Origin: an uncultured Phascolarctobacterium sp.
GTDB taxonomy: Bacteria; Bacillota; Negativicutes; Acidaminococcales; Acidaminococcaceae
Length of the DNA: 18,953 nucleotides
Direction: 5' to 3'
Assembly: GCA_900544885.1 (NCBI GenBank)
Contig: UQWU01000033.1
Location: 1 to 18,953 of the forward strand
Under the pieces are notes generated by a model. That model worked only from the letters and a program-made list of their open reading frames with translations, was not told where the DNA came from and ran no database searches. The translations under genes and the position numbers were made by a program. The stretch's first letter is position 1. The number at the start of each line of letters is the position of its first letter. Below are positions 14,241 to 18,953 of the stretch, piece after piece.

Positions 14241-17200
14241 ATGGATAATATCTTATTAAAACAAGTTGCGGCTGTCGCGGAAGTGCAGAAGGCGGCAGCT
14301 TATCATAAACAAAAGCAAGCATGTATTTTAACCGGGTTGTCTCAAAGCAGCAAGCCGGTCTTTTTTGCTGCTGTTAGCGAGCTGTTGGAAGAAAATGGCA
14401 GCATAGCTATTATTACTTCTTCCCGTGAAGAAATTCGTGCCTATCGTCGAGAATTGAATTACTTATATCCGGATTTACCGATGCAGGAATTATATCCTGT
14501 TAATCTGCCGCGTATTCAGGCAGATACGCAAAGCTTAGATTTACAAGCAGGGCGTGCGGCAGCTTTTCGCTTTTTACAAGGGGAGGAACGTGGTATTGTC
14601 TTTATTACTGCGGAATCATTACAGCAGAAGCAATTACGTCCTGCACAAAATGGCGGTAAGCAGTTAAAGCTGCAAGTAGGTGAAGCACAGGAGCAACAAG
14701 ATGTTATTAACCAACTAATCGCTTTCGGCTATGAGCGTACGGATCAGGTCGATGCTATAGGTCAATTTTGTCTGCGTGGCGATATTTTAGATGTTTTTCC
14801 TATCAATAGTAATCTCCCTGTGCGTATCGAGTGGTTTGATGCTGAGCTTGATGCTATGCGTACCTTTGATTTAGACAATCAGCGTAGTATTAAATCCTTA
14901 GAGCAGGTAAAAATAGCCCCATTGACGACTGCGGTTAGTGAAGAATATAATGCGGATATCTTTGACTATTGTGTACCGAGTACGCTGGTGATTGTGGATG
15001 AGCCGATGCTGGTATTTTCTATGCTGGATAAGCTTGATAAAGAAAATAAGGCTCATGCAGCAGAGTTATTTACTAAAGATGCTATTTTAGAAAAATGTGC
15101 TACCACTTCTGTACAGTTGGTATCAGCTTTATCCCACAGTTACCTGCAGGAATTACCTGCATTGAATATTCCTGTACGTTCTGTGGCACCGTATAATAAA
15201 AATATCAGCCTGCTGACTGAGGATTTGCAGAATTGGTTAGCTGATGGTATTACACCTATGGTGATGCTTTCCAGCAGCATTAAAGCTAGAGGTTTTGCAG
15301 AGAATCTGCATAATTATGGTGTTGAGGGACGTTATGCTAATTTAGAATTTCATCCTGGCGTAGTTAATGTCATGTATGGTGATTTAGACCATGGTTTCCG
15401 CTTCTGGGACAGCTCTTGGCTGCTTTTAACTGAAAATGATATTTTCGGTATGCAGAAGCGAAAACGTCTGCATAGTAAGAATCAGGGGCAGCAATTACAG
15501 TATTTTTCCGATATCAAGGCCGGAGATTATGTGGTTCATAAGGTACATGGTATCGGTCGTTATATTGGCGTCGAAAATGTGGAAGTCAGTGGTGTTCATC
15601 GTGACTATCTATTGATTGCCTATGCCGGTAATGATAAGTTATATGTACCTGTAGATCAAGTAAGTATGCTGCATAAATACGTAGGCAGCGAAGGCTCTGT
15701 TCCGCGTTTGTCGAAAATGGGCGGTAGTGATTGGAAAAAAACTACAGCTAAAGCAGCGAAGGCTATCACTGAACTGGCAGAAGAACTGTTACGCTTATAT
15801 GCTCAACGGCAGATTATCCAGGGTCATGCTTTTAGTCCTGATACACAGTTGCAGAAGGAATTCGAGGATGAATTTCCGTATGAAGAAACTCCTGATCAGC
15901 TGAAGGCTATTAGCGAGATTAAGGCGGATATGGAGAAGCCGCAGCCTATGGAACGGTTATTATGTGGCGATGTAGGTTATGGTAAAACAGAGGTTGCTAT
16001 CCGTGCGGCTTTTAAGGCGGTTGTAGATGGTAAGCAGGTAGCAGTAATGGTGCCGACAACTGTTTTAGCCCAACAGCATTATCTGACTTTTAAAGAGAGA
16101 ATGCGTAATTTCGGCGTTAATGTAGAAATGCTAAATCGCTTCTGTTCTACCAAGGAGCAAAAGCGTATCCTGCAAAATTTAGAGGATGGGCGTGTAGATA
16201 TTCTTATCGGCACTCATCGCTTATTGCAGTCCGATATTCATTTTCCTGATTTAGGTTTATTGATTATTGATGAAGAACAGCGCTTTGGCGTTGCACAAAA
16301 GGAAAAAATCAAAAAGTGGCGTACAGGGATTGATGTACTGACATTGTCGGCAACACCTATTCCACGTACTCTGCATATGGCGTTAGTTAATGGCCGTGAT
16401 ATGAGCGTTATTGAATCACCGCCGGAGGATCGACTGCCTGTCGAAACTTATGTCAGTGAATATAATGACGGCATGATTAAGGAGGCTATCGAAAGAGAGC
16501 TGCGTCGAGGTGGTCGTGTTTATTACGTACATAATCGTGTGGGCGGCTTAGAAGCCATTGCTGGAAAGTTACGCAAAATGGTACCTGGACTTAATATAAA
16601 AATAGCACATGGTCAGATGAATGAAGATATGCTAGAAGATGCCATGGTTACTTTTTATGAAGGTGGTTGTGATGTGCTTTTATGTACAACTATAGTGGAA
16701 AATGGTTTAGATGTTCCTCTAGCTAATACTATCATTATCGATGGTGCTGAAAACTTCGGCTTATCACAGCTTTATCAGATGCGTGGCCGCGTAGGACGTA
16801 GTTCACGTTTAGCTTATGCGTATTTTGTCTATAAACCTAATAAGGCTTTGAGCGAAGTGGCGGCTAAACGTTTGCAGGCTATTCGTGATTTTACGGAGCT
16901 TGGTGCAGGCTTTAAAATTGCTATGCGTGATTTGGAAATTCGTGGCGCAGGTAATTTATTAGGATCGGAGCAGCATGGTCATATTACCGGTATCGGCTTT
17001 GCTGCTTATTGCGAAATGTTGGAGCAGACGATTAACCGCTTGAAAAACGGTAAGACAGCAACTCCTGAACCGGATCCTGTTATGGAAATTTCGGCTGAAG
17101 CATATATTCCTGATGATTACATAAGTGATCCACGTTATAAAATGGAGCTTTATCGTCGCTTTGCAGAGATGCCCTATGCAGAGCGGGATGATTTGATGGA

Positions 17201-17519
17201 TGAAATTATCGACCGTTTCGGCAACCCGCCGCAGGAGGTGGAAATGCTGTGGCGTATTGCTGCTGTTAAAGGTTTATGCCGCTTGATGAAAATACGCGGA
17301 GTCAGCGTACGTCAGGGGATTATACGGATTACTTTTTCTGAACATGCGAATGTCGAACCAGAAGCTTTACTAAAGTTATTAGCACAACATAAAAATACGA
17401 TGAATTTCAAAAATGGTACAGAACCGCAACTGACATATAGAACAGGCAGCATGAAAGAGAAACCGTTAAATTGGCTTGAGAGAACTTTGCCGCTTTTGGC
17501 GGTCGGCGATAAAAAATGA
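14241..17519 (+). CDS. mfd: Transcription-repair coupling factor Mfd
   Basis: 1092 residues from ATG 14241 (MDNILLKQ), slightly short of the usual ~1150. The frame stays open back to GTG 14190, but that lies inside the terminator stem and would add an unrelated hydrophobic stretch. Domains: UvrB-like N-terminal region (about 1-330), the CarD-like RNA polymerase-interacting domain (about 425-500, AGDYVVHKVHGIGRYIG), then the SF2 translocase with GDVGYGKT at 576-583, DEEQ at 677-680, LSATPIPRTLHMAL, TTIVENGLDVPLA and QMRGRVGRSSR, and the C-terminal TRCF domain. It removes RNA polymerase stalled at lesions and recruits UvrA. No convincing Shine-Dalgarno precedes the ATG and no promoter is evident after the terminator. 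The flippase gene follows after 17 nt. Confidence 0.96.
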   Translation: MDNILLKQVAAVAEVQKAAAYHKQKQACILTGLSQSSKPVFFAAVSELLEENGSIAIITSSREEIRAYRRELNYLYPDLPMQELYPVNLPRIQADTQSLDLQAGRAAAFRFLQGEERGIVFITAESLQQKQLRPAQNGGKQLKLQVGEAQEQQDVINQLIAFGYERTDQVDAIGQFCLRGDILDVFPINSNLPVRIEWFDAELDAMRTFDLDNQRSIKSLEQVKIAPLTTAVSEEYNADIFDYCVPSTLVIVDEPMLVFSMLDKLDKENKAHAAELFTKDAILEKCATTSVQLVSALSHSYLQELPALNIPVRSVAPYNKNISLLTEDLQNWLADGITPMVMLSSSIKARGFAENLHNYGVEGRYANLEFHPGVVNVMYGDLDHGFRFWDSSWLLLTENDIFGMQKRKRLHSKNQGQQLQYFSDIKAGDYVVHKVHGIGRYIGVENVEVSGVHRDYLLIAYAGNDKLYVPVDQVSMLHKYVGSEGSVPRLSKMGGSDWKKTTAKAAKAITELAEELLRLYAQRQIIQGHAFSPDTQLQKEFEDEFPYEETPDQLKAISEIKADMEKPQPMERLLCGDVGYGKTEVAIRAAFKAVVDGKQVAVMVPTTVLAQQHYLTFKERMRNFGVNVEMLNRFCSTKEQKRILQNLEDGRVDILIGTHRLLQSDIHFPDLGLLIIDEEQRFGVAQKEKIKKWRTGIDVLTLSATPIPRTLHMALVNGRDMSVIESPPEDRLPVETYVSEYNDGMIKEAIERELRRGGRVYYVHNRVGGLEAIAGKLRKMVPGLNIKIAHGQMNEDMLEDAMVTFYEGGCDVLLCTTIVENGLDVPLANTIIIDGAENFGLSQLYQMRGRVGRSSRLAYAYFVYKPNKALSEVAAKRLQAIRDFTELGAGFKIAMRDLEIRGAGNLLGSEQHGHITGIGFAAYCEMLEQTINRLKNGKTATPEPDPVMEISAEAYIPDDYISDPRYKMELYRRFAEMPYAERDDLMDEIIDRFGNPPQEVEMLWRIAAVKGLCRLMKIRGVSVRQGIIRITFSEHANVEPEALLKLLAQHKNTMNFKNGTEPQLTYRTGSMKEKPLNWLERTLPLLAVGDKK

Positions 17520-17521
17520 AT

Positions 17522-17529
17522 GGAGGTGA
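17522..17529 (+). promoter_or_regulatory. Strong Shine-Dalgarno for the flippase gene
   Basis: GGAGGTGA, almost fully complementary to the 16S 3' end, lies 7 nt before ATG 17537 and directly after the mfd stop codon. It fixes the start of the downstream gene. Confidence 0.85.
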
Positions 17530-17536
17530 AAGCAGG

Positions 17537-18953
17537 ATGAGCAAAGATAAATTTTTGCGTGGTGCAATGATTTTGACTATGGCCGGTTTGATGGTGAAGG
17601 TGATAGGCTCAGTTAACAGAATCCTGCTTTCACGGCTTTTAGGCGGTGAGGGAATAGGCTTGTACCAAATGGCCTATCCGGTGTACTTGTTGTTGTTAGC
17701 TATTTCCTCCGCAGGTATACCGATTGCGATTTCTATTATCGTTTCCGGATATCTGGCGAAGGATGATTATAGGTCAGTAAGACGGGTTTTCAGTGTATCA
17801 TTACGTTTAATGGCCGGTGTCGGTGCTGTTTTGGCATTATTACTTTTCATTGCCGCTAATTATCTAGTGGATAGTGATATTATTCGTGATGGTAGAGCTT
17901 ATTACGCTTTGACAGCCTTGATTCCAGCAATCTTTTTTGCAACGATTTTGGCGACCTTCCGTGGATTTTTTCAGGGGCATCAATTAATGACACCGCCTGC
18001 TGTTTCACAGATTATTGAACAGTTTATCCGTGTGGTGACCATGGTGCTTTTAGCTTATCTGCTACTACCTTATGGTTTAGAATTTGCTGCTGCAGGTGCT
18101 GCCTTCGGTGCTGTTCCGGGAAGCTTGACTGGCTTGATTGTTCTTGGCTTCTTTTATCGTCATTATCGTTATTTGTGGCAGCGGGAAAATTCCTCGATAG
18201 TCCAAAGTGAGACATTATCTACGAGAAGACTGATTAAGCGGCTGCTTTGGTTGGCCTTGCCTGTATCCTGTGCTAATGTACTGGTGCCTGTAACTAGTAG
18301 TATTGATGCGTTTTTAGTACCGGGATATTTGATTGACAGCGGTTTTTCTATTGAGCAATCTACCACCTTGTATGGTTATTTAGCAGGTATGGCACAACCG
18401 CTTATTTTAATGGCGACTATTCCGACTATGTCCTTAGCAACCAGTATCGTACCTGCTATTGCAGAATCCTTTGCTCTGCAACAGCATGAGGTGATTAAGC
18501 AGAAAGCAGCAACGGCAATCAAGATTTGTTGTCTGCTTACTCTTCCGGCAGCTGTGGGAATGAGCGTGCTAGCGGAAAATATCAGCTTGCTGTTATACGG
18601 GACAGTTAAAGCGGCGACGGCAATTATGCATTCCGGCCCTGCTATTTGGTTCTTAGGTATGCAGCAGGTGACGACAGCGATTCTGCAGGGTATGGGACAT
18701 ACAACACTGCCTATGGTTAATATGCTTTTAGGTATCGGCGCTAAGTTGATGGCAGTATGCGTATTGACTAATGCTGAATATAATATTGCCGGTGCGGCGT
18801 GGGCTACTAATATTAATTTTGCTTTAACGGCTTTATTGAATATCCTTGCTTTATATCGTTGTCGTATCAGCTTCGGTTGGTTGAAAATTATAAAAATCAT
18901 GGTAGCTGCCATAGTGATGGGTGCCTTTACTTGGCTTGTTGCTGGTTGTGAAC
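17537..18953 (+). CDS. SpoVB/MurJ-like polysaccharide or lipid flippase (MOP superfamily), 3' truncated
   Basis: The frame runs open from ATG 17537 to the window edge: 472 codons, without a stop, so the C-terminus is missing (family length is about 500-550). Starting MSKDKFLRGAMILTMAG, it has many hydrophobic segments, with RILLSRLLGGEGIGLYQMAY near residues 28-50, SSAGIPIAISI near 60, LATFRGFFQGH near 140, SIDAFLVPGYLI in the middle and GMGHTTLPM near 400. This pattern is that of the SpoVB/YabM and MurJ group of multidrug/oligosaccharidyl-lipid/polysaccharide exporters, which flip lipid-linked glycans for cell-wall or envelope assembly. In Bacillus, YabM also lies just downstream of mfd, although spoVT intervenes there and is absent here. 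Coupling to mfd is likely because only 17 nt separate the genes. The exact lipid substrate cannot be read from the sequence. Confidence 0.87.
   Translation, partial: MSKDKFLRGAMILTMAGLMVKVIGSVNRILLSRLLGGEGIGLYQMAYPVYLLLLAISSAGIPIAISIIVSGYLAKDDYRSVRRVFSVSLRLMAGVGAVLALLLFIAANYLVDSDIIRDGRAYYALTALIPAIFFATILATFRGFFQGHQLMTPPAVSQIIEQFIRVVTMVLLAYLLLPYGLEFAAAGAAFGAVPGSLTGLIVLGFFYRHYRYLWQRENSSIVQSETLSTRRLIKRLLWLALPVSCANVLVPVTSSIDAFLVPGYLIDSGFSIEQSTTLYGYLAGMAQPLILMATIPTMSLATSIVPAIAESFALQQHEVIKQKAATAIKICCLLTLPAAVGMSVLAENISLLLYGTVKAATAIMHSGPAIWFLGMQQVTTAILQGMGHTTLPMVNMLLGIGAKLMAVCVLTNAEYNIAGAAWATNINFALTALLNILALYRCRISFGWLKIIKIMVAAIVMGAFTWLVAGCE

Noticed and set aside
18376..18912. 178-codon open frame on the - strand
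   Set aside because: It lies entirely opposite the flippase reading frame, has no ribosome site and no recognisable domain; the + strand frame has clear family motifs.
1..18953. Mobile elements, CRISPR arrays, tRNA/rRNA, toxin-antitoxin or defence genes
   Set aside because: No transposase, integrase, tandem spaced repeats, tRNA-like cloverleaf or defence-type protein is visible; the gene content is metabolic and housekeeping.

Overview
The window reads as chromosomal DNA of a low- to mid-GC Firmicutes-type bacterium. My best guess is a gut anaerobe of the Negativicutes (Acidaminococcaceae such as Phascolarctobacterium). That is inference from protein style, from the DUF1934-argS and mfd-flippase gene orders, and from the clustered agmatine/carboxyspermidine polyamine genes; no marker gene here fixes the taxon. 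There is no tRNA, rRNA, CRISPR array, transposase or phage gene, and no gene-free stretch longer than 300 bases.

Left part (2-5919, + strand): a tightly packed polyamine operon. In order: the C-terminal end of an arginine/lysine/ornithine decarboxylase (probably SpeA), an SpeE-type aminopropyltransferase, carboxy(nor)spermidine dehydrogenase, carboxy(nor)spermidine decarboxylase (NspC), agmatine deiminase (AguA) and N-carbamoylputrescine amidohydrolase (AguB). Together they would run arginine > agmatine > N-carbamoylputrescine > putrescine, then putrescine + aspartate semialdehyde > carboxyspermidine > spermidine. SpeE is the oddity: it normally needs decarboxylated SAM, no SpeD is visible, and it duplicates the carboxyspermidine route. 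The last four genes overlap by 1-4 nt, implying coupled translation.

Centre: a nested palindrome (5931-6014) separates the operon from a convergent sodium:proline symporter gene (putP, - strand, GTG start). A divergent intergenic region (7501-7782) carries a putP promoter, a near-consensus + strand promoter and a structured leader. It feeds DUF1934 - DUF1846 (UPF0371) - argS, where arginyl-tRNA synthetase sits behind two conserved but unassigned genes.

Right part (11418-18953, + strand): after an intrinsic terminator come a membrane-anchored signal peptide peptidase (sppA) and a YIP1-family membrane protein. Then glpX (class II fructose-1,6-bisphosphatase) follows, with its own promoter and a symmetric operator-like dyad inside it, then an 18-bp terminator, mfd (transcription-repair coupling factor), and a SpoVB/MurJ-like flippase cut by the window edge.

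Most of the window is housekeeping. The parts most worth a second look are the doubled spermidine route with an atypical SpeE, the DUF1846 P-loop-like protein beside argS, the structured leader at 7707-7760, the nested palindrome at 5931-6014, and the dyad in the glpX promoter.
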